Shown here: positions 35,957-44,445 of the stretch, piece after piece
Position numbering within the stretch: position 1 is the first letter of the stretch
Layout: each line of letters opens with the position of its first letter
Origin: JAYZQT01 sp036136335
GTDB taxonomy: Bacteria; Pseudomonadota; Alphaproteobacteria; MPNO01; UBA830
Direction: 5' to 3'
Assembly (NCBI GenBank): GCA_036136335.1
Contig: JAYZQT010000030.1
Location: forward strand, 5,263 to 69,262
Length of the DNA stretch: 64,000 nt
Notes under the pieces: model-generated
Seen by the model: the letters and a program-made list of their open reading frames with translations, nothing else
Told to the model about the DNA's origin: nothing
The model's database searches: none
Program-made: the position numbers and the translations under genes

Positions 35957-37156
35957 ATGGGAATTAACAAACCCGTTCGGGATAGCTGGCGTGCCGAGAC
36001 CTTGGCGGTGAGAGGCGGTACACGACGGAGTGAATTCGGTGAAACCAGTGAGGCAATATTCGCCACCTCCGGCTACGTATACGAATTTGCCGAACAGGCA
36101 GAACACGCGTTCAAGGATCTTAACGACCGGTTTATATACTCGCGGTTTTCAAACCCAACTGTCGACATGTTTCAGGAGCGCATGGCGCTGATGGAAGGCG
36201 CGGAGGTCGGCAAGGCTACCGCGACGGGAATGGCGGCGGTGTTTGCTTCCATGGCCTGCATGGTTGAGGCTGGCGATCACGTTGTTGGCAGCCGAGCACT
36301 GTTCGGTTCCTGCCTTTATATTCTCAAAGAAATATTGCCCAGGTACGGAGTTCAAACCACTATCGTTGACGGTACCGACCTGAGTAAGTGGGAAGAAGCA
36401 TTAAAACGCCCAACCAAATGCGTATTTGTAGAGACACCCTCAAACCCCGGGCTGGACATTATTGACCTCAAGGCGGTGTCCCGCCTTTCGCATAAGGCAG
36501 GTGCAAAAGTTATCGTCGACAACGTCTTCGCTACTCCCTTGTTGCAGAAACCACTGGAACTTGGTGCCGACGTCGTCGTCTATTCCGCGACGAAACATAT
36601 TGACGGTCAAGGCCGGGCCCTGGGAGGCATCGTACTGGGCGAAAAAGACTATTGTGAGAACACCTTAAAGCCCTTTTTGCGTCATACTGGACCCGCGCTT
36701 AGTCCTTTCAACGCATGGGTAATGCTGAAGGGTCTGGAGACCCTGGACATCCGTATGCGGCAGCACTGCGAAAATGCGAAAACCATTGCCAACTATCTTG
36801 AGGCGCGGGGAGACCTAGCAAAAGTAAGGTATCCTGGTCTCCTGAGCCATCCGCAGCACAGCCTAGCGGCTTCTCAAATGTCGGATTTCGGGAATGTGGT
36901 AACCTTTTCACTAAAGGCGGGCAAGGCTGCAGCTTTCACATTTATGAACGCACTAACTATGATAGATATCTCGAACAATTTGGGGGATGCAAAAAGCCTG
37001 CTCACCCACCCAGCCACCACGACACATCAGCGTCTTACTGCGGAAGAACGGGATAGCTTGGGGCTTGATGACGGTATGGTTCGACTTTCGGTCGGGCTGG
37101 AACACCCGGAAGACGTACAAGACGATTTGGAACAGGCATTTGCCGAGGTCAACTAG
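35957..37156 (+). CDS. metZ: O-succinylhomoserine sulfhydrylase
   Basis: 399 aa PLP enzyme making homocysteine directly from O-succinylhomoserine and sulfide. The PLP lysine is about Lys213 in VYSATKHIDGQGR, a motif typical of MetZ. The N-terminal TLAVRGGTRRSEFGETSEAI and FIYSRFSNPT segments support the family. The start is ATG 35957 with AGGGAG at 35945-35950; the frame extends upstream to a TTG at 35933 inside the terminator tail, which is unlikely. It is under the SAM-II switch and is followed by apaG. Confidence 0.92.
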   Translation: MGINKPVRDSWRAETLAVRGGTRRSEFGETSEAIFATSGYVYEFAEQAEHAFKDLNDRFIYSRFSNPTVDMFQERMALMEGAEVGKATATGMAAVFASMACMVEAGDHVVGSRALFGSCLYILKEILPRYGVQTTIVDGTDLSKWEEALKRPTKCVFVETPSNPGLDIIDLKAVSRLSHKAGAKVIVDNVFATPLLQKPLELGADVVVYSATKHIDGQGRALGGIVLGEKDYCENTLKPFLRHTGPALSPFNAWVMLKGLETLDIRMRQHCENAKTIANYLEARGDLAKVRYPGLLSHPQHSLAASQMSDFGNVVTFSLKAGKAAAFTFMNALTMIDISNNLGDAKSLLTHPATTTHQRLTAEERDSLGLDDGMVRLSVGLEHPEDVQDDLEQAFAEVN

Positions 37157-37218
37157 CAAAATTCCCTTTGACCAATAGATTCGCTAAACTGTGATTCATT
37201 ATAAATTGGACCAAACTC

Positions 37219-37611
37219 ATGTATTCAGCCACCACCCGCGAAATCCGCGTCTTGGTAGAACCAATTTATCTGGATGAACAGTCCGAACCAGACGATAGTC
37301 AGTTCGTATGGGCATATCGAGTTCAGATTGCAAATGAAAGCGCGGAGACCGTTCAGTTGCTCACTCGATATTGGCACATTACCGACGGCATGGGGCGGGT
37401 GCAGGAAGTGCGGGGCGCAGGCGTCGTAGGGGAACAACCTACTCTTAACCCCGGAGACTCTTACGAATATACCAGTGGCACCCCGCTACCTACGCCTTCC
37501 GGTATCATGAAAGGCTCATACCAAATGAAGACCCCTACTGGAGAGAAGTTCGACATCGAAATACCGGCCTTTTCTCTGGACTGTCCTTACGAACCTCGCC
37601 GGCTTAATTAA
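37219..37611 (+). CDS. apaG: ApaG (Co2+/Mg2+ efflux-associated) protein
   Basis: 130 aa single fibronectin III-like ApaG domain. It has VEPIYLDEQSEPDDSQFVWAY near the N terminus, the RYWHITDGMGRVQEVRG core, and GAGVVGEQPTLNPG (the GxGxxG-like loop). Its molecular role is uncertain; mutants in enterics affect metal tolerance. It lies 62 bp after metZ, a neighbour pair recalled for other alphaproteobacteria. Confidence 0.92.
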   Translation: MYSATTREIRVLVEPIYLDEQSEPDDSQFVWAYRVQIANESAETVQLLTRYWHITDGMGRVQEVRGAGVVGEQPTLNPGDSYEYTSGTPLPTPSGIMKGSYQMKTPTGEKFDIEIPAFSLDCPYEPRRLN

Positions 37612-37637
37612 CCCTTATCACAGCACCGGACCTGCCC

Positions 37638-39086
37638 GTGCTCGATTTTCGCCCGATACTTTATATCATTGGCATTTTACTCACCACCTTGGCGGTGGCG
37701 ATGTGTGCGCCAATGTTGGCTGATCTCATGGCAGGCCATCCTGACTGGCAGGTTTTTGCGGGTTCCGCAGGCTTGACCGCCTTCATTGGGGTCACCCTTA
37801 TGTTGACCACGATGGCACCACCCGCACGGATGTCGGTTCGCCAAGCATTTATTCTAACCACAACAAGTTGGGTGGCGATGACTTTTTTCGCAGCTCTACC
37901 TTTTGCCTTCGCCGATCTGGATCTCAATTTCACCGACGCATTCTTTGAAGCGATGTCGGGGCTGACCACGACCGGATCAACTGTTATTACCACTCTTGAT
38001 ACAGCGCCAACCGGCATACTACTTTGGCGTGCGATCCTGCAATGGCTTGGTGGCATTGGCATAATTGTGATGTCTATAGCGGTTCTGCCAATGCTCAAAA
38101 TTGGAGGAAATCAACTATTTCAGACCGAGTCTTCCGACAGTCTGGAAAAGGTGTTGCCCCGGGTTGCACAGATCGCTAGCGGGGTCGGATTTGTCTATCT
38201 AGGCCTCACAGCTATGTGTGCATTACTTCTCTGGTGGGCCGGATTTAGAGGATTTGATGCAATTGCACATGCCATGACCACCATTGCTACCGGTGGGTTT
38301 TCTACCCGGGACGGATCGATTGGCGCGTTTGGGAACGCCAATGCAGAAGTTGTAATTACATGCTTTATGATTTTGGGTGCCCTTCCCTTTGTATTGTATC
38401 TTCAGGCGGTTCGCGGCAAGCCGATGATGATTTTGCGCGACAAACAGGTGAGATGGTTTTTCTGGATCGTCATTTTCTTCGTTCTCGCTGTCACGCTGGC
38501 GCATCAGACAAATAATGACATCAATTCCGGCCGCGCACTGAGGGAAGCGGGGTTTAATGTGATCTCCATAATGACTGGTACCGGCTATGCATCTGCTAAC
38601 TACGCAGCTTGGGGGGCGTTCGCCACTGGCGTATTCTTTTTCATAATGTTCATCGGCGGTTGTGCAGGATCAACCACCTGTTCCATCAAGGTTTTCAGGT
38701 ATCAGGTGCTCTATCAGACATCGAAGATGCAGTTAAAGCGTCTTATCCGGCCCCATGGCGTTTTTATTGGCACATTCAACGGGAAACCAATCACCGACGA
38801 AGTGGGAAATTCGGTGATGAGCTTCTTTTTTCTGTTTGTCCTGACCTTTGCGATGCTCGCCGGCTTGCTTCATTTTATAGGCTTGGACTTTCTGACGGCC
38901 ATTTCCGGCGCGGCCACCGCAATTTGTAATGTAGGCCCCGCACTCGGCGAAACCATAGGACCAACAGGGAGTTTCGCCGCCCTGCCAGATAGTGCCAAAT
39001 GGGTTCTCTCAGCTGGTATGCTCTTGGGCAGGCTAGAGCTTTTCACGGTGCTGGTTCTTTTTGCACCGTGGTTCTGGCGCGGTTGA
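37638..39086 (+). CDS. trkH: TrkH-family potassium uptake protein
   Basis: 482 aa integral membrane K+ translocating subunit with four M1-P-M2 repeats. Selectivity-filter-like loops are visible in SGLTTTGSTV, TTIATGGFSTRDGS, MTGTGYASANY and SAICNVGPAL-like (ATAICNVGPALGETIG). It starts at GTG 37638. TrkA is not in this window. The stop overlaps argE by TGATG, probably an accidental operon rather than a functional link. Confidence 0.9.
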   Translation: MLDFRPILYIIGILLTTLAVAMCAPMLADLMAGHPDWQVFAGSAGLTAFIGVTLMLTTMAPPARMSVRQAFILTTTSWVAMTFFAALPFAFADLDLNFTDAFFEAMSGLTTTGSTVITTLDTAPTGILLWRAILQWLGGIGIIVMSIAVLPMLKIGGNQLFQTESSDSLEKVLPRVAQIASGVGFVYLGLTAMCALLLWWAGFRGFDAIAHAMTTIATGGFSTRDGSIGAFGNANAEVVITCFMILGALPFVLYLQAVRGKPMMILRDKQVRWFFWIVIFFVLAVTLAHQTNNDINSGRALREAGFNVISIMTGTGYASANYAAWGAFATGVFFFIMFIGGCAGSTTCSIKVFRYQVLYQTSKMQLKRLIRPHGVFIGTFNGKPITDEVGNSVMSFFFLFVLTFAMLAGLLHFIGLDFLTAISGAATAICNVGPALGETIGPTGSFAALPDSAKWVLSAGMLLGRLELFTVLVLFAPWFWRG

Positions 39087-40240
39087 TGTCACCTCAACTA
39101 AGGAGTGCAATAGCGATACTGAAAGATCTTGTCGGATTTGATAGCACCTCTCGTAACTCTAACCTTCCTCTCATAGACTATATTGCAGGCTATCTTTCGG
39201 ACCTGGGGCTTTCCCCAAGAAAAATTCACTCTGACGACGGCGCCAAGGCCAATCTGTATGTGACAATTGGACCTGAGTCCAGCGGCGGGACCGTACTATC
39301 CGGCCATTCAGACGTAGTACCCGTCGACGGACAGAACTGGACCTCCAATCCTTTTAACCTCACTGAAAGACAAGGAAGGTTATACGGGCGGGGAACAGCC
39401 GACATGAAAGGGTTTATTGCGTGTTGTCTGGCCATAACGCCGCGGTTCATCGAGCGGGACCTCGCAAACCCGATACACCTTGCCTTTTCCTATGACGAAG
39501 AGGTGGGGTGTCTTGGGGTAGGACGTATGATCGACCTGATTTTATCTGACCTGCCGCATCCCGCCGCAGTAATAATCGGTGAACCAACGAGCATGGAGAT
39601 TATCAACGCGCACAAAGGTATCTGTGCGATGTCAACCACCTTTCGTGGTCGCGAGGCCCATTCGAGCCGACCCCATGATGGCGTCAACTCAATCGAGGCC
39701 GCTGCTATGCTGGTCTCCTATCTCTACAAACTATGCGACGAACTCTCCAAAACGGATCGAGATAATCGTTTTGATCCACCCTATACAACATTCAATGCCG
39801 GAATTATTTCGGGTGGCGATGCCGTAAACATTATTGCGCGTGAATGCCTTCTTAACTGGGAGTTCCGTCCGATCCCGGGCTCCGACCCGGATGCTATAGC
39901 AGCCCGGGTAGAGGATTGGGTGCACACCGTGATACTTCCGCACATGAAAAATACTGGCCAAGAATGTTTTATCAATACCGAACGAAATGTTCTGGTGCCT
40001 CCTTTTGACTCTCCCGCTTCCGCCGCCGAAGCCATCGCTCGCAAAGCCTCTGGATTGAATAGTGCCGGTGCGGTCGCTTTTGTGACCGAAGCCAGTTTAT
40101 TTTCTCGTGCGGGCATTCCCGCAGTGATCTGTGGGCCCGGCGATATTGCTCAAGCCCACCAACCTGACGAATTTATTTCGATTGAACAACTGGCATCCTG
40201 TCTCGGTTTTCTTGAACGAACAGCGTCTGCAGCCGAATAA
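39086..40240 (+). CDS. argE: Acetylornithine deacetylase
   Basis: 384 aa M20 metallopeptidase-fold enzyme removing the acetyl group from N-acetylornithine. The metal ligands are in SGHSDVVPVDG (HxD), DMKGF, and DEEVGCLG with the catalytic glutamate pair. The C-terminal CGPGDIAQAHQPDEFI supplies the last histidine. The start at ATG 39086 overlaps the trkH stop. With argD, argF and argH in the window, four arginine genes are present in three places. Confidence 0.9.
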   Translation: MSPQLRSAIAILKDLVGFDSTSRNSNLPLIDYIAGYLSDLGLSPRKIHSDDGAKANLYVTIGPESSGGTVLSGHSDVVPVDGQNWTSNPFNLTERQGRLYGRGTADMKGFIACCLAITPRFIERDLANPIHLAFSYDEEVGCLGVGRMIDLILSDLPHPAAVIIGEPTSMEIINAHKGICAMSTTFRGREAHSSRPHDGVNSIEAAAMLVSYLYKLCDELSKTDRDNRFDPPYTTFNAGIISGGDAVNIIARECLLNWEFRPIPGSDPDAIAARVEDWVHTVILPHMKNTGQECFINTERNVLVPPFDSPASAAEAIARKASGLNSAGAVAFVTEASLFSRAGIPAVICGPGDIAQAHQPDEFISIEQLASCLGFLERTASAAE

Positions 40241-40461
40241 CGGGAATATGATCTCAAATCCGATAGCATTCAGATAAAGGTGCCATTCGGCGCTCCCGCC
40301 GAAGTTGGAGAAGTAATTGCAAAGTGGCCGCACCATTTTTTTATCGAAAGGAGTAAAAGCGGCGCGACCACCATACTCAATATCCATCCGTCTAGGAGCG
40401 CTTGATAGGCGTAGGTTATGTACGCGCCCGGAATTTTACGCCCTCCATTCAGGTTGAAAAA

Positions 40462-41055
40462 CTAGTAACTCACCCAATCCTTCATATGGATCCGTATCTG
40501 GCTCTCAAGAGATTTATTTAGATCACCCATCAACCTTTCCGTCATCTGAAACCAGACTACGCTCCGCTCGTTCGGAGAAATGTCCTCTGAAACCGATCGG
40601 GATCGTATCGCCGCGGACTCAACCGTCACCCGCACCCTTCCATTAGCGTCCCGAATTTCTACCAGCATATCGATGGTCGCTTCATAGCGCTCGGATTGGT
40701 CTCGAGTAAAGACTGCCTCCAAACCGGTGGAACGTTTCATCGGTTGCTCAATAACGCTGGCGCGGCGGACGACAACACGAGCAACACCGGACCGGCCCGC
40801 TGCCCTAAGACGATCCCGCCCCCAGTTCGACGCGGTGGCTGCAGGCGAGACGGGAAATCTATGTTCAACGTGGGGGTGTGCCGCAGGTGAGACGTAAAGG
40901 TTTTCTATCTCCACTCGCGCAACATTCAGTTTGATCTGCGGGAGATGGGCAAAAGAGATATCCGGAAAGGCGACATTTTTCTCTACGGGCGCGCATCCGA
41001 CGAGGCTAATTGCGGCAAGCATAAAAGTTCCGGAAAGAATATTTTTTAACAACAT
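40462..41055 (-). CDS. Putative lipoprotein of unknown function
   Basis: 197 aa. Residues 1-20 form a lipoprotein signal with lipobox LVGC (Cys21 region) after MLLKNILSGTFMLAAIS. The mature part is charged and has a predicted ABC-type auxiliary-like pattern, with repeated VRV/VVVRRAS strands and an N-terminal VARVEIEN segment. I do not recognise a named domain. It lies 32 bp after hslO on the same strand, so it is the likely last gene of argD-argF-hslO. Outer-membrane attachment is inferred from the lipobox only. Confidence 0.75.
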   Translation of the reverse strand: MLLKNILSGTFMLAAISLVGCAPVEKNVAFPDISFAHLPQIKLNVARVEIENLYVSPAAHPHVEHRFPVSPAATASNWGRDRLRAAGRSGVARVVVRRASVIEQPMKRSTGLEAVFTRDQSERYEATIDMLVEIRDANGRVRVTVESAAIRSRSVSEDISPNERSVVWFQMTERLMGDLNKSLESQIRIHMKDWVSY

Positions 41056-41087
41056 GCTACGTACCTCCTGTAGGGCAGTATTTGCAA

Positions 41088-42047
41088 TTATCTGTGTTTG
41101 CCGTTCTCCATTTTCTCATCAAATATGCGTCTTAATTTTTCTTCCTCAAAGGAATAATCGTGGCCACAAAATTCGCATGTGACCGCCACGACGCCATCCA
41201 CCTTTAATTCCTCGATTTCTTCTTGAGGAAAGGATTTCAGCATTATTTCCACCCGGTCAGCAGAACAACGGCAGCGTTGCGCCACCAACAGCGTGTCAAA
41301 AACCCGAACTCCATCCTCATGAAACAGGCGAAATAAAAACTCATGAGGATGGAGTTTCAAATCAAGCAACTCTGCCTCACGGCTAGCACTCATCAAAACC
41401 ACTGCACGGCACCAAGCGTCTTCATATTCTTCATCGACGACGTCCCCCGACTGAAGGACAAGGCCTTCAGATGGCATTTTTTGAATAAGCAGGCCGCCAG
41501 ACCGCCATACACCGGAAGCGGATTGTCTGGATACCAGTTTTACAGTGGCATCGACCTGATCGGACTCCCGAAAATAGTTATGTGCGCAATCAGCAAGTGT
41601 CGCGCCTGCTAGCTTAACAATTCCCTGATAACGATCTGTGTCCTGACCTTGATCAACAGTAAAAGCCAAATAACCATTGCCGAGGAGATGCGGAACAGGA
41701 CTGGCCCGCCAAGTTTCATCAAGTTTGGATACAGCGTCGACATCGAACTGCGCGTACCCTCGAAGACCACCATCGCTGGTGAGGTCCACGATGATCAATC
41801 CTACAGATCCGTCACCCTTTGCCTGCAAAGAGAATGTACCGTTAAATTTAAAAATACCCGAAACGAGGGTGGCCAGCACCAGCATGTCAGACAACAGGAG
41901 TGCTACTGGTTCTGGATATTGATGTCCGGCAAGGACATCTTGAAGGGAAGAACCGAGGCGGACCAGGCGCCCACGAGCAACGTTGTTTTCCAGCTGAAAG
42001 GGCTGGACCAAGTTGTCCGGTATGGAAGAAATAAAGGTGCTGCCCAT
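41088..42047 (-). CDS. hslO: Redox-regulated chaperone Hsp33
   Basis: 319 aa. Hsp33 binds unfolded proteins under oxidative stress. The redox-switch zinc-binding cysteines are CRC (in AQRCRCSADRV) and CEFC (in VTCEFCGHDYSF) near the C terminus. The N-terminal PFQLENNVARGRLVRLG opening is typical. It follows argF by 7 bp, a pairing recalled in alphaproteobacteria. Confidence 0.93.
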   Translation of the reverse strand: MGSTFISSIPDNLVQPFQLENNVARGRLVRLGSSLQDVLAGHQYPEPVALLLSDMLVLATLVSGIFKFNGTFSLQAKGDGSVGLIIVDLTSDGGLRGYAQFDVDAVSKLDETWRASPVPHLLGNGYLAFTVDQGQDTDRYQGIVKLAGATLADCAHNYFRESDQVDATVKLVSRQSASGVWRSGGLLIQKMPSEGLVLQSGDVVDEEYEDAWCRAVVLMSASREAELLDLKLHPHEFLFRLFHEDGVRVFDTLLVAQRCRCSADRVEIMLKSFPQEEIEELKVDGVVAVTCEFCGHDYSFEEEKLRRIFDEKMENGKHR

Positions 42048-42054
42048 CGCGAGG

Positions 42055-42969
42055 TCAGGAAAGACACCAGGCGAGAATGCCTTTTTGGGCGTGTAACCGA
42101 TTTTCAGCTTCGTCCCAAACTACCGACTGTGGTCCGTCCAGAACCTCAGCGGTAACCTCTTTATTCCTGTGCGCCGGAAGACAATGCATGAATATTGCAT
42201 CGGATGCCGCCCGCTCCATTAATCTGGCATCAACTTTGTAGGGGGCCAGCAGGTTATGCCGTTTTTCTTCCTCAGTATCCCCCATGGAGACCCACGTATC
42301 GGTCACAACGCAGTCAACACCATCGACCGCCTCCTGTGGATCAGTAGTCAGTACGATCTTCGCACCCTCGCTGAAAGCCCAGTCAATATCATCTTGTAGC
42401 GGTGCCAGATCGGAAGGACATGCCAGCCGCATTTCAAAGTCAAATCGAGCGGCCGCCTGAATCCAGGTCCGTGCCATATTATTCCCATCACCACACCAGG
42501 CCACCCGCTTGCCTGCTATATCACCACGGTGCTCTTCAAACGTCATAATATCGGCCAACAACTGACACGGGTGGGAATAATCTGTCAGACCGTTAATAAC
42601 CGGTACGTCGGCGTAAAACGCAAGCTCCGAAAGTTTGTTATCATCGGTTGTCCGCATCATGATTGCATCAACGTAACGCGACAGCACCCTCGCTGTGTCA
42701 GCGATTGTCTCCCCCCGACCGATCTGCATCTCGTCTGGCGACATAACCACGACGGACCCACCAAGCTGTTTCATCGCCATCTCGAACGAGACGCGTGTTC
42801 GGGTTGACGGTTTTTCGAAGATCATGGCAAGGGCGTATCCTTCCAATGGATATTTCGAATCCTGAAAGCATTCACCTCTCTTAAAACCAATACCCAACTG
42901 GACAATCCGACGCAGATCTTCAGACGCAATTTGCGTCAATTCCACAAAATGCCGCGGCGGCGCCTTCAT
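42055..42969 (-). CDS. argF: Ornithine carbamoyltransferase
   Basis: 304 aa, converts ornithine and carbamoyl phosphate to citrulline. The carbamoyl-phosphate site is STRTRVSFE near residue 55, and the ornithine-site loop HCLPAHRN is near residue 265. The GDGNNMA segment is also present. The start overlaps the argD stop by 4 bp (ATGA). Confidence 0.95.
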   Translation of the reverse strand: MKAPPRHFVELTQIASEDLRRIVQLGIGFKRGECFQDSKYPLEGYALAMIFEKPSTRTRVSFEMAMKQLGGSVVVMSPDEMQIGRGETIADTARVLSRYVDAIMMRTTDDNKLSELAFYADVPVINGLTDYSHPCQLLADIMTFEEHRGDIAGKRVAWCGDGNNMARTWIQAAARFDFEMRLACPSDLAPLQDDIDWAFSEGAKIVLTTDPQEAVDGVDCVVTDTWVSMGDTEEEKRHNLLAPYKVDARLMERAASDAIFMHCLPAHRNKEVTAEVLDGPQSVVWDEAENRLHAQKGILAWCLS

Positions 42970-44138
42970 GATGCCTGCTCAGCACAGATGGCGTCGATGA
43001 TGCCGAGTGCTTCATAAACATGTTCCTCGCCCGCAATCAGCGGTGGAAGAAATCTGAGCACGTTTTCGCCTGCAGGAACCGTCAGCAGTCCCCGGTCAAA
43101 TGCCTTGGACACTAGATCCATATTGGGAACCACGCACTTGATGCCCAACATCAGACCCACGCCGCGAATGCCTTCGATCACACTAGGATATCGCCCGACA
43201 ACTTCGATAACGCCTCTCTGTATCAATTGCCCCGTTGTGATTACCTGCTCAAGAAAACCTGGTACGAGAACTACATCAAGCACTGCGTTTGCACATGCGG
43301 CCGCAAGCGGATTGCCGCCGAAGGTGCTACCATGTGTTCCAGGTGTAATGCCAACAGCGGCCTCTTTTGTCGCCAGACAGGCACCTATCGGAAAGCCGCC
43401 GCCAAGTGCCTTTGCGGAAGACATCACATCGGGTGTAACGCCCGACCATTCGTAGGCCCATAGCCGGCCAGTACGGCCAATCCCAGTCTGCACCTCGTCA
43501 AACATCAATAGCAGGTTATTCTCATTACAAAGGTTCCGCAGATCCTTTAAGAAATTTGGGTCCGCCGGACGAATACCACCTTCACCCTGAACAGGTTCGA
43601 CCATAATACCAGCGGTCTTGCTGGTGACCGCGGCTCGGGTCGCTTTTATATCCCCAAACGCCACGTGATCGAAACCATCGACTGACGGCCCAAACCCTGC
43701 GCGGTGTGCTTCGCTCGCGCCCGCCGCAATGGTCGCTAGCGTTCTACCGTGAAAACTGCCATTGAAAGATATCATGCGGTAGCGTTCCGGGTGGCCAATG
43801 TCATTTTGATATTTTCGAATCAATTTTATCGACGCTTCAACAGCTTCTGCCCCCGAATTGCAAAAAAATACGGTATCGGCAAAGGAGGTCTCCACCAAAC
43901 GATCGGCCAGCCGTTGTTGTTGGGGAATATGATAAAGGTTGGACGTATGCCAAAGTTTGCCCATCTGCTCCGCTAGGGCGGCAACCAGGATGGGATGGTT
44001 GTGACCCAACGCGGTCACGGCAATTCCCCCTCCAAAATCAAGAAAGCGTCGCCCGTCACTTGCGTAAAGGTAAACACCATCGCCCTTATCAAATGCAACG
44101 TCCGTTCGTCCGTAGGACGGCATAATTGACTGGCTCAC
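42966..44138 (-). CDS. argD: Acetylornithine aminotransferase
   Basis: 390 aa class III PLP aminotransferase. The cofactor lysine is in SSAKALGGGFPIGA, preceded by LLMFDEVQTGIGRTG, and FFCNSGAEAVEASIKL is near residue 100. The start chosen is GTG 44138, because GGAGGG lies 5 bases upstream and the N terminus SQSIMPSYGRTDVAF matches ArgD starts; the ATG at 44123 and a frame open to 44231 are less likely. It is the first gene of the argD-argF-hslO transcript, with a promoter at 44203-44231. Confidence 0.92.
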   Translation of the reverse strand: MSQSIMPSYGRTDVAFDKGDGVYLYASDGRRFLDFGGGIAVTALGHNHPILVAALAEQMGKLWHTSNLYHIPQQQRLADRLVETSFADTVFFCNSGAEAVEASIKLIRKYQNDIGHPERYRMISFNGSFHGRTLATIAAGASEAHRAGFGPSVDGFDHVAFGDIKATRAAVTSKTAGIMVEPVQGEGGIRPADPNFLKDLRNLCNENNLLLMFDEVQTGIGRTGRLWAYEWSGVTPDVMSSAKALGGGFPIGACLATKEAAVGITPGTHGSTFGGNPLAAACANAVLDVVLVPGFLEQVITTGQLIQRGVIEVVGRYPSVIEGIRGVGLMLGIKCVVPNMDLVSKAFDRGLLTVPAGENVLRFLPPLIAGEEHVYEALGIIDAICAEQAS

Positions 44139-44445
44139 CGGACCCTCCCGATATTTGGTCTCTTGATCCTTTCGGCCCGAATATGGTCCGAAAAAGAGCG
44201 GGAGTATGTTTACGACACCTTGCGCTGTCAATCTGCAGTTTTGGTGCAGTCGAGTGGGATAAAATTACTTGTAGTAGCCCTTTTTGTGCGCCAGGTTCAT
44301 TTAATGTTGCAGGGCAATGCATGCACCTGTAGTCAGTCGTGTTATACCGGCTCAATTAAACCGGGTGAAAACGGAAGTTGGACGTTGCTCGTCAAAACAG
44401 AAAGATGAGTTGGAATGTGTGACATCCAGAGTGTGGAGGCTAGTG
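44139..44445. other. 307-bp divergent intergenic region (argD / Rieske oxygenase)
   Basis: Contains the argD promoter (44203-44231) and a short palindrome TTCGGCCCGAA at 44171-44181 followed by TCCGAA, lying in the argD leader. On the plus strand no clear promoter was found for the oxygenase gene, although GGAGG sits before its ATG. In-frame codons reach back to 44317 but lack family support. Confidence 0.45.
44203..44231 (-). promoter_or_regulatory. Sigma-70-type promoter of argD-argF-hslO
   Basis: Minus-strand TTGACA (44226-44231), 17-bp spacer, CATACT (44203-44208). A perfect -35 and four of six -10 matches. The predicted start is near 44196, giving a leader of about 58 nt to the argD GTG. 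Confidence 0.6.

Noticed and set aside
37171..37218. Promoter before apaG (TTGACC with TATAAA)
   Set aside because: Spacing between the two elements is about 26 bp, and the element at 17 bp spacing is a poor -10.
40097..40387. 96-codon minus-strand open frame after argE
   Set aside because: It overlaps the argE 3' end in antisense, and no family or start signal was recognised.
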